A stretch of DNA of 64,000 bases from Isosphaeraceae bacterium (GCA_026004735.1 BPJS01000001.1:3669641-3733640); one strand, 5' to 3'; positions 50,731 to 60,010 are shown, counted from the stretch's first letter. Program-made: numbers and translations. The notes: generated by a model not told the origin, from the sequence alone.

Positions 50731-51795
50731 ATGCCCCCCTCGATCCATCGCCGCCAGTTCCTCGCTGCCACCGCCTCGGCCTCGGTTCTCCTAGGCGCCG
50801 CACCACGCCGTCCCCCCGGCCCCGGCCAGCCCATCGTCATCGCCAGCGCCAACGGCCTACGCTGCGTCGAGGAAGCCATGCGTCAGCTTCAGAACGGCGC
50901 CGATCCACTCGACGCCGCCATCGCCGGCGTCGCCATTGTCGAGGCCGACCCCTCCGACCACACCGTCGGTCTCGGCGGCATCCCCAACGAAGACGGCGTC
51001 GTCGAACTCGACGCCGCCGTCATGCACGGCCCCACCCACTCCGGCGGCGCCGTCGCCGCCCTCCGCAACATCCTCCACCCCGCCGCCGTCGCCCGCCTCG
51101 TCATGCAACGCACCGACCATTGCCTCCTCGTCGGCGACGGCGCCTACCGATTCGCCAAAATGCACGGCTTCCCCGACACCAACCTCCTCACCGACGAGGC
51201 CCGCCAAATCTGGCTCTACTGGAAAGAAACCCAGAGCCGAAACGACGACCGCATCCCTCCCCCTCCCGACCAACTCCCCCCCTTCATCAAAGCCTTCTTC
51301 GGTCCTAACTACATCCGCGAGCATGGCACCATCCACTGCTCCGCCCTGGACTCCCACGGCGACCTCGGCTGCACCACCACGACCTCCGGACTCTTCTTCA
51401 AAATCCCCGGACGCGTCGGCGACTCCCCCATCCTCGGCGCCGGTCTCTGGCTCGACAACCAACTCGGCTCCGCCGGCTCGACCGGCCGCGGCGAAGCCAA
51501 CCTCCTCAACCTCTCCTCCCACACCATCATCGAAGCGCTCCGCCAGGGCAAACACCCCCAGGACGCCACCCTCGAAGCCTGCCGACGCATCGTCGCCACC
51601 AACCACCTCAAACGACTCCAAGACCCCAAGGGCCGCCCCAATTTCGACGTTCGCTTCTATTGCCTCACCAAAGACGGCCGCTTCGCCGGCTCCAGCCTCT
51701 GGGCCGGCGCCAAAATGGCCGTCCACGACGGCCACTCCGCCCGCCTCGTCGACTGCGCCCCGCTTTTCGACGAACCCCCTCCCCCCGACGCCTGA
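50731..51795 (+). CDS. Glycosylasparaginase/isoaspartyl peptidase-type N-terminal nucleophile hydrolase, Tat leader
   Basis: A 354-residue Ntn-hydrolase. The leader IHRRQFLAATASASVLLGAA is of Tat type. The predicted autocleavage site is EHGTIHCSA with Thr200 as nucleophile; in most glycosylasparaginases it reads HDTIG, so the Asp before Thr is Gly here. Downstream, FFKIPGRVGDSPILGAGLWL holds the Arg and Asp that bind substrate, and GSAGSTGRGEANL is typical. Enzymes of this family cleave GlcNAc-Asn or beta-aspartyl bonds after self-processing into two chains. The export signal suggests breakdown of glycopeptides outside the cytoplasm. Confidence 0.88.
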   Translation: MPPSIHRRQFLAATASASVLLGAAPRRPPGPGQPIVIASANGLRCVEEAMRQLQNGADPLDAAIAGVAIVEADPSDHTVGLGGIPNEDGVVELDAAVMHGPTHSGGAVAALRNILHPAAVARLVMQRTDHCLLVGDGAYRFAKMHGFPDTNLLTDEARQIWLYWKETQSRNDDRIPPPPDQLPPFIKAFFGPNYIREHGTIHCSALDSHGDLGCTTTTSGLFFKIPGRVGDSPILGAGLWLDNQLGSAGSTGRGEANLLNLSSHTIIEALRQGKHPQDATLEACRRIVATNHLKRLQDPKGRPNFDVRFYCLTKDGRFAGSSLWAGAKMAVHDGHSARLVDCAPLFDEPPPPDA

Positions 51796-51856
51796 TCCCT
51801 TCAACCACCTCTTGCCTCAACCCATCCTCCGAACCTTCCTCCCCTCCAAAACCAAC

Positions 51857-51884
51857 ACGCCCCCTGGAGCGCTCCAGGGGGCGT
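51857..51884. terminator. Palindromic hairpin, copy 1
   Basis: A perfect 28-base palindrome with arm acgccccctggagc. It is identical in sequence to the copy at 52046-52073, exactly 189 bases away. On the minus strand it is followed by gttggttttgg. It lies 32 bases after the stop of the decayed H1-like copy and faces the end of the asparaginase gene. Confidence 0.75.
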
Positions 51885-51916
51885 TCCTCCACTCTCCGCT
51901 CGGCCTCAGCTCAGCT

Positions 51917-51979
51917 TCACGAAGTCCCCAAGGCAACGACCCTCTTCGACGCCGCCTTCGTCACGACAGTCTGCCTCGC
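51917..51979 (-). pseudogene. Decayed 3' copy of lysine/alanine-rich H1-like gene
   Basis: The last 20 codons and stop of the 52106-52276 gene are recognisable here: ARQTVVTKAASKRVVALGTS against PKKTAVKKAAPKKTVAKKTS, with 47 of 63 bases the same by my count. Most of the paired lysines are lost. The spacing from stop to palindrome is 32 bases in both copies. The upstream part is not alignable and runs into the second palindrome, so only a truncated remnant is present. Confidence 0.7.
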
Positions 51980-52044
51980 TCCGGCGATCCTCGAACCGTC
52001 TCTGACTCCCGACGCCTCCACCAACCCTTCACCCCCTAAACCAA

Positions 52045-52074
52045 CACGCCCCCTGGAGCGCTCCAGGGGGCGTG
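52045..52074 (-). terminator. Palindromic hairpin terminator, copy 2
   Basis: A perfect 30-base palindrome (arm cacgccccctggagc) 31 bases after the stop of the H1-like gene; on the minus strand it is followed by ttggttta, which is weakly T-rich. This suits a terminator of that gene. Confidence 0.75.
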
Positions 52075-52105
52075 CCTCAAGTCCCCGCTGGGCCCAAGCT
52101 CAGCC

Positions 52106-52276
52106 TCACGATGTCTTCTTGGCAACGGTCTTCTTCGGTGCCGCCTTCTTCACGGCGGTCTTCTTCGGCGCGGCCTTCTTCACGCTGCTCTTCTTAGGAG
52201 CAGCCTTCTTCGGCGCGGCCTTCTTCGGTGTGGCCTTCTTCGGTACGGCTTTCTTGGGTGCGGCTTTCTTGGCCAT
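52106..52276 (-). CDS. Histone H1-like lysine/alanine-rich DNA-binding peptide
   Basis: A 56-residue, very basic peptide made almost wholly of pentapeptide repeats of type xxPKK/xxVKK: MAKKAAPKKAVPKKATPKK, continuing with AAPKK, SSVKK and TAVKK units and ending TVAKKTS. There are about ten KK pairs and no acidic residue. Such AKP-rich repeats are like histone H1 C-terminal tails, bacterial AlgP and Hc1-like tails, and small planctomycete nucleoid proteins; the role is likely DNA compaction by charge. GGAG lies just upstream of the ATG at 52276. It sits within an AT-richer intergenic zone, has its own terminator, and is divergent from the GT2 gene. Confidence 0.88.
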   Translation of the reverse strand: MAKKAAPKKAVPKKATPKKAAPKKAAPKKSSVKKAAPKKTAVKKAAPKKTVAKKTS

Positions 52277-52613
52277 CGTCTCCAACCCTCAGGGACGGGA
52301 ACCTCTCAGGACCGACGCCAGCGCGTCGATAACCTATTACGTTCTTACCGGAATATATCACGATAGGGAAGAGGGAAAAGGTACTCGTTCGCAGTTTTTC
52401 TCAAAAGATCGCGCATGAGTTCGTATCCGTTCGCCTCTCCACTCTCCGCTCCTCGCGCGCTCTCTCCATTCCGCCTTCAACACGAAGCTCCCATCGCCGC
52501 TCGCCTCGTCTGTATTCCCGATCTCCGCGCCGCTAAAGTGATGCTTCTCCATTCCGCGGCTGTCCGCGCTCGGATCGACCTTACTACCACGGACTCGGAG
52601 TCTCGACTGACCT
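52277..52613. other. Divergent promoter region between H1-like and GT2 genes
   Basis: About 337 bases, AT-richer near 52330-52410 (tattac, atatatca, tttttc). It probably holds promoters for both genes; TATATT and TAATAG on the minus strand are -10-like but have no convincing -35. Short open frames here are not supported. Confidence 0.45.
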
Positions 52614-53489
52614 ATGGAAGCACCTGAACCCACCACAACGCCAGCGGCCCGCTCCCATCTCGACGACCCAATCCTTGCCCATCGCCAGGCCACCGATCGC
52701 CTGATCCAACTCATTGGCGAGCCACTCGCCCATCGCCTCGGCATCTACCGCATCCCGGACAACCTCGTCCTCTCCGTCGTCATCCCCGTCTACAACGAAC
52801 TCCGCTTCCTTCCCGAAATCCTCCGCCGCGTTCAGGCCGTCCCCATCCCCATGCAGATCATCCTCGTCGACGACTGCTCCACCGACGGCACCCGCGAACT
52901 CCTCCGAGACTGGGTCCACTCCCGGCCCGAACTGACCATCATCTTCCACGACGTCAACCAGGGCAAAGGCGCCGCCCTCCGCACCGGCTTCAAGCACGCC
53001 ACCGGCGACATCGTCATCGTTCAGGACGCCGACCTCGAATACGACCCCGCCGAATACCCCGAACTGATCCAGCCCATCATCGAAGGCAAGGCCGACGTCG
53101 TCTTCGGCTCCCGCTTCATCGGCGAAAAACACCGCGTCCTCAACTTCTGGCACTCCGTCGCCAACAAGGGTCTCACCCTCCTGTCCAACATGTTCACCAA
53201 CCTCAACCTCACCGACATGGAGGTCTGCTACAAAGTCTTCCGCCGCGAAGTCATCCAGGGCATCACCCTCAAAAGCAACCGCTTCGGCTTCGAACCTGAA
53301 GTCACCGCCAAGGTCGCCCGCTTCCGCATGCCCGCCATCCCCGGCCGCAACCCCGAACGCAAGTGCCGCATCTACGAAATCCCCGTCTCCTACGACGGCC
53401 GCGACTTCTCCGAGGGCAAGAAAATCCGCCCCCTCCGCGACGGCACCCAAGCCCTCTGGTGCATCCTCCGCTACGCCTTCGCCGACTAG
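52614..53489 (+). CDS. Family 2 glycosyltransferase (dolichyl-phosphate mannose synthase-like)
   Basis: A 291-residue soluble GT2 enzyme. Key parts are [35 protein letters not shown] (nucleotide binding), [36 protein letters not shown] (DxD-like metal motif) and ADVVFGSRF; the acceptor region has [14 protein letters not shown]. It resembles bacterial DPM1-type enzymes without C-terminal membrane helices, which charge polyprenyl phosphate with a sugar. The GT39-like membrane protein elsewhere in the window is of the type that uses such donors; the link is inference. Confidence 0.9.
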   Translation: MEAPEPTTTPAARSHLDDPILAHRQATDRLIQLIGEPLAHRLGIYRIPDNLVLSVVIPVYNELRFLPEILRRVQAVPIPMQIILVDDCSTDGTRELLRDWVHSRPELTIIFHDVNQGKGAALRTGFKHATGDIVIVQDADLEYDPAEYPELIQPIIEGKADVVFGSRFIGEKHRVLNFWHSVANKGLTLLSNMFTNLNLTDMEVCYKVFRREVIQGITLKSNRFGFEPEVTAKVARFRMPAIPGRNPERKCRIYEIPVSYDGRDFSEGKKIRPLRDGTQALWCILRYAFAD

Positions 53490-53815
53490 CCCTCCAGCGC
53501 CTGCCAGCACTCAATCGCTTCGGCGGTGCCGCCTCTCTGATCAACGCCCAGCCTGGTCCAATTCACCCAACGCCCTGACGCTCAGCTCAGCCCTCTGGCT
53601 CGCCGCTGCGCCCTCACGCCCGACGCGGCTCACACCATCGGCATCGTCTCCCCTTCCTCGCGCAACCCCTGCGCTCCGATACCTCTGCCCTACGCCTCCA
53701 ACTCAATCCCCTCGCCTCCGCCACACGCTACCTGCTCGCCTTGCTCGCCCCCCAGCCCTGAGTCATAATCCCAGTCGTTTTTTGCGTTTTGTCGACCGGG
53801 GTCGAAAGCCTCCCC
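53490..53815. other. Intergenic region before ruvA
   Basis: About 326 bases with no supported gene. The last 80 bases contain the candidate ruvA promoter and an AT-rich stretch (cgttttttgcgttttg). Confidence 0.5.
53741..53769 (+). promoter_or_regulatory. Candidate ruvAB promoter
   Basis: TTGCTC (53741-53746), 17-base spacer, CATAAT (53764-53769), 46 bases before the ruvA ATG. The -10 is good and the -35 only half matches. Confidence 0.4.
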
Positions 53816-54469
53816 ATGATCTCCCAGATCCGCGGCATTCTCCGCACCGTCCACGAAGATGCCCTCATTCTTCAGATCGACCCTGTCGAGCTCGTCGTCC
53901 TCATCCCCGAAAACGCCCGTCGCCAACTCCAACATCAACTCGGTCAGCCCATCACGCTCCATACCCTTCTCGACATCGAAGGCAACCAGATGTCCGGGCG
54001 GATGTGGCCCCGCCTGATCGGCTTCCTCTCCCCCATCGACCGCGAGTTCTTCGAACTCTTCTGCTCCGTCGACGGCCTCGGCGTCCGCAAAGCCCTCCGG
54101 GCCATGATCCGCCCGGTTCGCGAAATCGCGCGCACCATCCAGGACCAGGACCTCAAGACTCTGGCCACCTATCCCGGCATCGGCGAGGCCACCGCCGAAC
54201 GCATCGTCGCCAAACTGCGCCGCAAAGTCGGCAAATTCGCCCTCATCGTCGCCACCGACCCCACCGCCGATTCCCCCGCCTCCAACGGCGAGCCGCCCCA
54301 GGCCGAACCCGACGTCATCCGCGACACCTTCGCCGCTCTCCTCTCCGTCGGTCACACCGAAAGTCAGGCCCGCCAACTCATCGACCGCGTCCTCGCCGGA
54401 CGCCGCAAGTTCAAGAATGTCGCCGACATGATCGATGCCATCTACGAGCAGGACCGGCATCCCCGCTAA
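53816..54469 (+). CDS. ruvA: Holliday junction branch migration protein RuvA
   Basis: A 217-residue RuvA. Domain I is an OB fold (MISQIRGILRTVHEDALILQ). Domain II has two helix-hairpin-helix motifs: FELFCSVDGLGVRKALRAM and LATYPGIGEATAERIVAKLR. A linker rich in Pro/Ala/Ser follows, then domain III (IRDTFAALLSVGHTESQARQ), which contacts RuvB. RuvA binds the four-way junction as tetramers and loads RuvB. The ATG at 53816 matches the family; an upstream TTG frame was rejected. ruvB follows after 57 bases. ruvC is not in the window. Confidence 0.94.
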   Translation: MISQIRGILRTVHEDALILQIDPVELVVLIPENARRQLQHQLGQPITLHTLLDIEGNQMSGRMWPRLIGFLSPIDREFFELFCSVDGLGVRKALRAMIRPVREIARTIQDQDLKTLATYPGIGEATAERIVAKLRRKVGKFALIVATDPTADSPASNGEPPQAEPDVIRDTFAALLSVGHTESQARQLIDRVLAGRRKFKNVADMIDAIYEQDRHPR

Positions 54470-54526
54470 TTCTTCGCCGACCCCCGCGCTCCTCCGCCCC
54501 TCCAGAACCCAACGGATCACCCGGTC

Positions 54527-55609
54527 ATGACCCGCCAACCAACTCTTCGCACTCCTGCCTCTCCCGTCGCCCAGCCCTCAACCTCAGCGCCACTACCTCC
54601 GACTGCCGATCATCCCGACGACAAGCTGCGCCCCCAATCCCTCGCCGAAATCATCGGCCAACGCGCGGTCGCCGAACGCCTCTCCGTCGCCCTCCACGCC
54701 GCTCGCCTCCGCGGCGAACCCTTGCCCCACATCCTCTTCGATGGCCCCCCCGGCCTCGGCAAAACCACCTTCGCCACCGTTCTCCACAACGAACTCGGCG
54801 TCGACCTGGCCATCACCTCCGGCGCCGCACTCGACAAAAAAGCCGACATCCTCCCCTTCCTCACCAACGCCGCCGAAGGCTCTATCCTCTTCATCGACGA
54901 AATCCACCGCCTCCCTCGCACCGTCGAAGAATTCCTCTACCCGGTCATGGAAGACTTCCGCGTGGATATCGTCCTCGGTGAGGGCCTCGCTGCCCGCACC
55001 ATCAACCTCCCCCTCAAACGCTTCACCATCATCGGCGCCACCACCCGCAGCGGCATGCTCTCGGGACCACTCCGCGACCGCTTCCACATGCACGAACACC
55101 TCGAGTTCTACGACGTCGACGACCTCGCCCGCATCATCACCACCAATGCCGCCAAACTTCGCGTCACCATCGACCCCGCCGCCGCCCGCGAACTCGCCCG
55201 ACGCAGCCGTGGCACTCCCCGCCTGGCCAACTCCCGTCTCCGCTGGGTCCGCGACTTCGCCCTCGCCCGCGCCAATGGACACATCTCCCAGACCATCGCC
55301 GCCGACGCCCTCGACATGCAAGAAATCGACACCGAAGGCCTCGACAAACAAGACCGCCGCTACCTCGACACCCTCATCCGCCTCTTCAAAGGCGGACCCA
55401 CCGGTATCGACGCCCTCTCGGCGACCCTCCAAATCGCCGTCGACACCATCGAGGAAGAAGTGGAACCCTACCTCCTTCGCCGCGAACTGATCGTCCGCAC
55501 CCCCCGCGGACGCAAGGCAACCCCTGCTGCCTACACCCACCTCGGCCTCCCCCAGCCCGAACCCGAGCCGTCCCTGCCCCCGTTCGACCAACCCCGTCTC
55601 TTTGACTAA
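54527..55609 (+). CDS. ruvB: Holliday junction branch migration ATPase RuvB
   Basis: A 360-residue AAA+ motor. After a Pro/Ser-rich N-terminus of about 32 residues come DDKLRPQSLAEIIGQ, Walker A DGPPGLGKTTFATVLHNELG, Walker B ILFIDEIHRLPRTVEEFLYP, the sensor region TIIGATTRSGMLSGPLRDRF with its arginine, and the C-terminal winged helix GGPTGIDALSATLQIAVDTI ending in PYLLRRELIVRTPRGRKATP. It drives branch migration with RuvA. It is convergent with tsaC. Confidence 0.96.
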   Translation: MTRQPTLRTPASPVAQPSTSAPLPPTADHPDDKLRPQSLAEIIGQRAVAERLSVALHAARLRGEPLPHILFDGPPGLGKTTFATVLHNELGVDLAITSGAALDKKADILPFLTNAAEGSILFIDEIHRLPRTVEEFLYPVMEDFRVDIVLGEGLAARTINLPLKRFTIIGATTRSGMLSGPLRDRFHMHEHLEFYDVDDLARIITTNAAKLRVTIDPAAARELARRSRGTPRLANSRLRWVRDFALARANGHISQTIAADALDMQEIDTEGLDKQDRRYLDTLIRLFKGGPTGIDALSATLQIAVDTIEEEVEPYLLRRELIVRTPRGRKATPAAYTHLGLPQPEPEPSLPPFDQPRLFD

Positions 55610-55707
55610 CCGCTCTCCGCAGCCTCAACACCCCTCTTTCCGCCGCCTCACCCCCGCACGTCCCCACATCCCAGCGCGACCGCCCCCCGCCATCAGCCCT
55701 ACCCGCC

Positions 55708-56796
55708 TCACCTCGCGCCCGCATCACCGCAACGACCGCCCCCGCCCCCCAAACCCGAACCGCTCACCCGCCGGGACGCCCGCCACAGCCGGTCCCGCAC
55801 CGCCCGCCACCGTTCATCGCCCAGCTCCGGAAGCACCACATCGACTCGCTCCACACCTCGCTCGTCCCACTCCCGCAACGTCGCGTACAACTCCCGCGCT
55901 GCGACGACCGGATCGCGCCAGCACACCACCTCCCCATACCCTCTCCCCCCTACCTCCATCGGCCTCCCCACCACCAGCAACGCCGCTCGCGACCCCTCCA
56001 CCTCCGCCTCTGCCCCCACCGCCTCCGGATCAATCAGCCTCACCTCCGCCCTCGGCGCATAATGCACCTCCATCTGTCCCGGACTGGTCATTGGCCCCTC
56101 ATCCCCCACGCCTCCCCGCCGAGCCTCCACGACCTCCACCTCCACCCCCAAAACTTCCCCAATCCAATCCGCCCCAATCACCCCCGGACGCAAGATCCTC
56201 GGCAACCTCCCCGTCACATCCACCACCGTCGACTCGATCCCCACCGCCGTCCGCCCCGCATCCAGCACCAGATCCACCCGCCCCTCCAGATCCGCCAGCA
56301 CGTGCTCCGCCGCCGTCGGCGAAACCCCCGTCGATCGGTTCGCACTCGGCGCCGCGATCGGCCGCCCCAGGGTCCGCAACAGCGCCAACGCCACCCGATG
56401 ATCCGGTACCCGCACCCCCACCGTCCCCAACCCCGCCGTCACCTCCTCCGCAACCCGTTCCGACCGTGGCAAGACCAGCGTCAACGGCCCCGGCCAGAAT
56501 TGCGCCGCCAGCCGCCCCGCCCACTCCGGCCACTCCGCCACCGCCCACCTCACCGCGGCCTCGTCCGCTCCATGCACAATCAGCGGATTCGTCGCCGGCC
56601 GACCCTTCGCCTCGAAAATCTCGCGCACCGCGCTGGGGTTCGTCGCATCCGCCCCAAGCCCATAGACCGTCTCGGTCGGAAACGCAACCAGACCCCCCCG
56701 CCGCAAGACCTCCGCCGCCTCGCCAATCGCCGCCGCGTCGGCGAGGTCCTCACCGCTTCGCCCGACCCGTAGCACCCGCGTCCGACCGTCCACCAT
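55708..56796 (-). CDS. tsaC: L-threonylcarbamoyladenylate synthase (Sua5 type)
   Basis: A 362-residue protein with a YrdC domain ([33 protein letters not shown] with the KxR nucleotide motif, [17 protein letters not shown]) and a C-terminal Sua5 domain of about 130 residues ([18 protein letters not shown]). It makes threonylcarbamoyl-AMP for t6A37 of ANN-decoding tRNAs. The longer, two-domain form is Sua5. The ATG at 56796 is used; a GTG at 56814 is in frame. It overlaps the end of the deoxyhypusine-synthase-family gene by 47 bases, so it is probably in that transcript. Confidence 0.93.
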   Translation of the reverse strand: MVDGRTRVLRVGRSGEDLADAAAIGEAAEVLRRGGLVAFPTETVYGLGADATNPSAVREIFEAKGRPATNPLIVHGADEAAVRWAVAEWPEWAGRLAAQFWPGPLTLVLPRSERVAEEVTAGLGTVGVRVPDHRVALALLRTLGRPIAAPSANRSTGVSPTAAEHVLADLEGRVDLVLDAGRTAVGIESTVVDVTGRLPRILRPGVIGADWIGEVLGVEVEVVEARRGGVGDEGPMTSPGQMEVHYAPRAEVRLIDPEAVGAEAEVEGSRAALLVVGRPMEVGGRGYGEVVCWRDPVVAARELYATLREWDERGVERVDVVLPELGDERWRAVRDRLWRASRRVSGSGLGGGGGRCGDAGAR

Positions 56797-58033
56797 GCGT
56801 ACCCGCCTTGCCACCCTTCTTCACCCGCGACGCCATCCCCCGACGCACCCCCTTCAACCTCTCCCGCCTCAGATACGCCGCGCGCAGCCCCTCGTACAGC
56901 TCCGGCAACCGATCAAACAACCGTTTGAGCGGCCGCGGTTCCCGCCGCGCCAACGCATACGCCGTGATCAATGGCAACGCAATCGTACTATCCGTATAAC
57001 ACGTCACCGAATCCGGCAGCTTGTCCGGATCGACCTTCCCCCAGGTCATCGCCTCGTGCGCCGTCGCCCCCGACAACCCACCCGTATCCGGCCGCGCATC
57101 AGTCACCTGCAAAAAATAATCGTGACCACTCTCCTCCAGCCCCAACACCTCCTGAATCTGCGGCTCGGTCTGCAGAATAAAATTCTTGGGACTGCCCCCC
57201 CCCAGAATCAACACCCCCGACGTTCCGCCCCCCCGCTTGGCCGCATACACAATCGCCGCCGTCTCATTCACATCCCGTAGCGGATCAATCTCCAGCCGGC
57301 CCCCTGCCAACGCCTGCGCCGCCAGATTCATCCCAATCGAGCTGTCCCCTGGACTCGACGTGTAGATCGGAACCCCGCATTCATACGCCGCCGCCAGCAA
57401 GCTGTTCTCCGGCGTCCCCCCCAACGCCCTCGACCTCCCATGCAGATACTTCCCCACCAGATAATGAAACTCGGCCGTCCCCATCGGCCGCGCAAAGACC
57501 TCGTCCTGAATCAACTGCCGGTAAAACGCATCCGTGTCCAGGAGCGTCGAATAATCAAACACAATATCATAAATCCTTATGATATCATGTTCACGCAACT
57601 TGTAGTCATCCAGCCCCGGCCCGCTCTGGTGCAACGGCAGATTCAGCGCATAATGCGTGTCGTGATATAAGTTCGCTCCCGTCGAAACGATCCAGTCCAC
57701 AAACCCGGCCCGGATCAGCGGGATCAGACAACTCATCCCCAACCCCGCCGGCGTCAACGCCCCGCTCACCGCCAGCCCCACCGTGCAGCCCGGCTCCAGC
57801 ATCCGTCGCGTGTAGACCTGGCACAGCTCCCGCAGCCGGCCGCCGTTGTAACTCAAAAACGCCCCATCGATCAGATCCGCCGCCCGCTCCGTCCCCGTCA
57901 CGCCCGGCGGCGCAATCCGCTGCCGGCTGATCGTCTCCAGAAACCGTTGCCGCGATCCACGCTTTCGGTCCGCTCCCTCGGCCCGATCCCGCGCTCGCTT
58001 CGACTCCGCCGGCCGCCGCTCCGGTCGCGTCAT
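56750..58033 (-). CDS. Deoxyhypusine synthase-family protein (probable polyamine enzyme)
   Basis: A 427-residue DHS-family protein. Features include [73 protein letters not shown], the active-site lysine region [18 protein letters not shown] and [20 protein letters not shown]. Eukaryotic DHS modifies eIF5A, which bacteria lack; bacterial and plant relatives make homospermidine or related polyamines by transferring the aminobutyl group of spermidine. Its start overlaps the stop of the pyruvoyl arginine decarboxylase (ATGA), which strongly links it to polyamine synthesis. The exact substrate is open. Confidence 0.9.
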   Translation of the reverse strand: MTRPERRPAESKRARDRAEGADRKRGSRQRFLETISRQRIAPPGVTGTERAADLIDGAFLSYNGGRLRELCQVYTRRMLEPGCTVGLAVSGALTPAGLGMSCLIPLIRAGFVDWIVSTGANLYHDTHYALNLPLHQSGPGLDDYKLREHDIIRIYDIVFDYSTLLDTDAFYRQLIQDEVFARPMGTAEFHYLVGKYLHGRSRALGGTPENSLLAAAYECGVPIYTSSPGDSSIGMNLAAQALAGGRLEIDPLRDVNETAAIVYAAKRGGGTSGVLILGGGSPKNFILQTEPQIQEVLGLEESGHDYFLQVTDARPDTGGLSGATAHEAMTWGKVDPDKLPDSVTCYTDSTIALPLITAYALARREPRPLKRLFDRLPELYEGLRAAYLRRERLKGVRRGMASRVKKGGKAGTHGGRSDAGATGRAKR

Positions 58034-58575
58034 GGCAACAACACCGCCGCGGCAATCACCGTCGTCCAAAGCCCATCCTTGTTCCCCACCGCCGACTGCG
58101 TCACCTCACGCGTATGCGTGATCACATCCGCAATCTTCCACTGCTCACGCTTTTCATCCCACGCGCTGTCCGGGTTGAACTCCACCCCCAGGACCGTCGC
58201 CAGCATCTCTGCCGCCAGATCCTCCGCATAATCCCCTGCCTTCTTCTCCGTCTCCCCATACGAATGATGTTCCGACAAATATCCAAACGTGTTCGGATCC
58301 TTCGGAATCGCCACCCCCACGCTGGCCGCAATCAGCCGATTCGGCTCCGCCGTCGCACTCTCACTCATCACCACATGCACAATCTGACCCGGCTGCAACT
58401 CCTTCAACCCCTCCTTGATCCCGATGATCTTGCACCTCGGCGGATAGATGCTCGAAACCCGCACCAGGTTGTAACAGGCGATATTCGCGTTCCGCAGCGC
58501 CATCTCGAAGCTCGTCAGCTTCTCGCGGTGCACCCCCACTCCCTTGGTAAAGAACAACTTCGTCGGTACGTACAT
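58030..58575 (-). CDS. pdaD: Pyruvoyl-dependent arginine decarboxylase
   Basis: A 181-residue protein from the ATG at 58575 (starts at 58596 and 58611 are in frame). It matches the archaeal-type arginine decarboxylase: [20 protein letters not shown], then the self-cleavage site VRVSSIYPP, where Ser42 becomes the pyruvoyl group after cleavage between Ser41 and Ser42. Further motifs are [34 protein letters not shown] and [18 protein letters not shown]. It converts arginine to agmatine and carbon dioxide. It is followed by the DHS-family gene with an ATGA overlap and preceded by tRNA-Asp on the same strand. Confidence 0.92.
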   Translation of the reverse strand: MYVPTKLFFTKGVGVHREKLTSFEMALRNANIACYNLVRVSSIYPPRCKIIGIKEGLKELQPGQIVHVVMSESATAEPNRLIAASVGVAIPKDPNTFGYLSEHHSYGETEKKAGDYAEDLAAEMLATVLGVEFNPDSAWDEKREQWKIADVITHTREVTQSAVGNKDGLWTTVIAAAVLLP

Positions 58576-58631
58576 GGATGGCCGCTTCCCTCCCATGCGC
58601 TCAAGCCCCACTCGTTCAGCCCCACAGCCGA

Positions 58632-58654
58632 GCCAAAAGATTACGTCTTTCGGC
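58632..58654 (-). terminator. Hairpin between tRNA-Asp and pdaD
   Basis: Nine-base arms (gccaaaaga with tctttcggc, one mismatch) around ttacg. It could end the tRNA transcript or sit in the pdaD leader; no T-run follows. Confidence 0.35.
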
Positions 58655-58737
58655 CGCTCCCCTCAAGAGACGCTCCTGGCCCCATCGCCAGACCCCTCTC
58701 CCCCGCCGACTCTCGAGCGGCTCACAACCCCCTAAAG

Positions 58738-58811
58738 CGAGGATGACGGGGCTCGAACCCGCAACCTCCGGCGTGACAGGCCGGTGCTCTAACCAATTGA
58801 GCTACATCCCC
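58738..58811 (-). tRNA. tRNA-Asp (GTC)
   Basis: On the minus strand a complete 74-base cloverleaf begins ggggatgtagctcaattgg. The anticodon stem ccggc/gccgg encloses ctgtcac with anticodon GTC, and the T arm holds gcgggttcgagccccgt. The acceptor stem pairs ggggatg with catcctc, with one G-T wobble, and G is the discriminator base as expected for Asp. CCA is not encoded. Confidence 0.97.
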
Positions 58812-58826
58812 AAATCCGATCAAAAC

Positions 58827-58854
58827 ATCTTAAAGCCACCGCCCGCCTTGTCAA
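58827..58854 (-). promoter_or_regulatory. Sigma-70-type promoter of tRNA-Asp
   Basis: On the minus strand a perfect TTGACA (58849-58854), 16-base spacer and TAAGAT (58827-58832) lie 15 bases before the tRNA 5' end. This is the best promoter match in the window. Confidence 0.7.
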
Positions 58855-58888
58855 GAACCTCGCCCCCATCACCCCCCACCGGCCCGGC

Positions 58889-60010
58889 TCACCCCTCGCA
58901 TAATCCCGCCAGATCCCGCATCGCCGCCTCCGCTACCGGCCGCGGGCACGACCAGACCAGAAAAAACAACGCCTGCCGCGCCCACCGCTGCGCCGGGTCC
59001 GACCGCAAAAACCCCGAACCCTTCCGCGCCGTCAGTGCCGCCTGCGTCGCTCCCAAAACGAGCGCGTTCGCTCGCCGCCGCAACTCGCCCCCCGTCCACC
59101 CCGTCTCCTCGCCCGCCGCCGCCCGCACCAGCCGACCTGCGATCATCTCCCACTGCACGCACAACCTCTGAAACGCCTCCGGCTCTTCCTGACGCTCCCT
59201 CAGTTCCTCCTCTAGCTTCACCAGCGCCGCTCGCGCCTGACCCAACGCCAGCGCTGACGTCTCCAAACCCCCCGTCCCCGCCATCCCCGGCACCCCCACC
59301 ACATCCTCCGCCGGACCGCTCAGCCAATCGGCTTCATCCACCTCCACCCCGTCACACCGCACCTCCGACGTACACGAACCCTGCAACGCCGCCAGCCGAT
59401 ACGCCGGTCCCACCCACACTCCGGGCCGATTCGTCCCGACGCACACCAAAACCTGCTTCCCCTCCGGCGTCACCGCCCCAGCCACAATCCAACGCGCCCG
59501 CTCCGCACCCGTTACCCACGGCATCACCCCATCCAACCGATAACCCCCTCCCGGCCGCGGGGTCGCCCTCAATGCCGCCTCCCCCGCTCGCCGCGACGTC
59601 GTCAACTGCGAAATCCCCACCGTCGCCACCGCCCCGCCCGACCCCACTTCCCGCAGCCGCTCCGCGATCGAAGCCCGCTCCCGATGCGGAACCATCCGCC
59701 TGACCGCCGCATCCTGCTGCGACACGATAAACGCAACCGTCAAACTCCCCTCCGCCAGACGACCATACCGCCGCACCAACTCAGCGCGGTCACACCCCTC
59801 CCCTCCCACATCTTTCGGCAACACCCACCGCGGCACCCCCGCCTCAACAACCTCCCTCCACGCCTCCTCCGGCCAGACCCCCGCCTCGTCAATCGCCCCG
59901 TCCCACTCCCCCAGCCGGCTCGCCAACGCCCGATCCCCGCCATCGCGCGGATCCCGCTCCGCGCCTGGCCAGTCCGGTACCCCCTGGTGCCATGCCCCGC
60001 AATCCACCAC
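58889..60010 (-). CDS. Acyl-CoA dehydrogenase-family protein
   Basis: A 373-residue protein with GTG start (GGAGG six bases upstream). The N-terminal helical domain has WREVVEAGVPRWVLPKDVGG and VAFIVSQQDAAVRRMV. The middle beta domain shows VATVGISQLTTSRR and GYRLDGVMPWVTGAERARWI, typical of FAD-dependent acyl-CoA dehydrogenases, and the C-terminal helices are Ala/Arg-rich. The catalytic Glu of the family is not obvious. It could be an acyl-CoA dehydrogenase or a FAD/FMN-dependent monooxygenase-like relative. It is divergent from the Nudix gene with a short, AT-richer spacer (cataatagtatg). Confidence 0.8.
   Translation of the reverse strand: MVDCGAWHQGVPDWPGAERDPRDGGDRALASRLGEWDGAIDEAGVWPEEAWREVVEAGVPRWVLPKDVGGEGCDRAELVRRYGRLAEGSLTVAFIVSQQDAAVRRMVPHRERASIAERLREVGSGGAVATVGISQLTTSRRAGEAALRATPRPGGGYRLDGVMPWVTGAERARWIVAGAVTPEGKQVLVCVGTNRPGVWVGPAYRLAALQGSCTSEVRCDGVEVDEADWLSGPAEDVVGVPGMAGTGGLETSALALGQARAALVKLEEELRERQEEPEAFQRLCVQWEMIAGRLVRAAAGEETGWTGGELRRRANALVLGATQAALTARKGSGFLRSDPAQRWARQALFFLVWSCPRPVAEAAMRDLAGLCEG

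Noticed and set aside
51857..52074. Repeated palindromes as a CRISPR array or MITE
   Set aside because: Only two copies, part of a larger duplicated gene end; no target-site duplication, spacers or cas genes.
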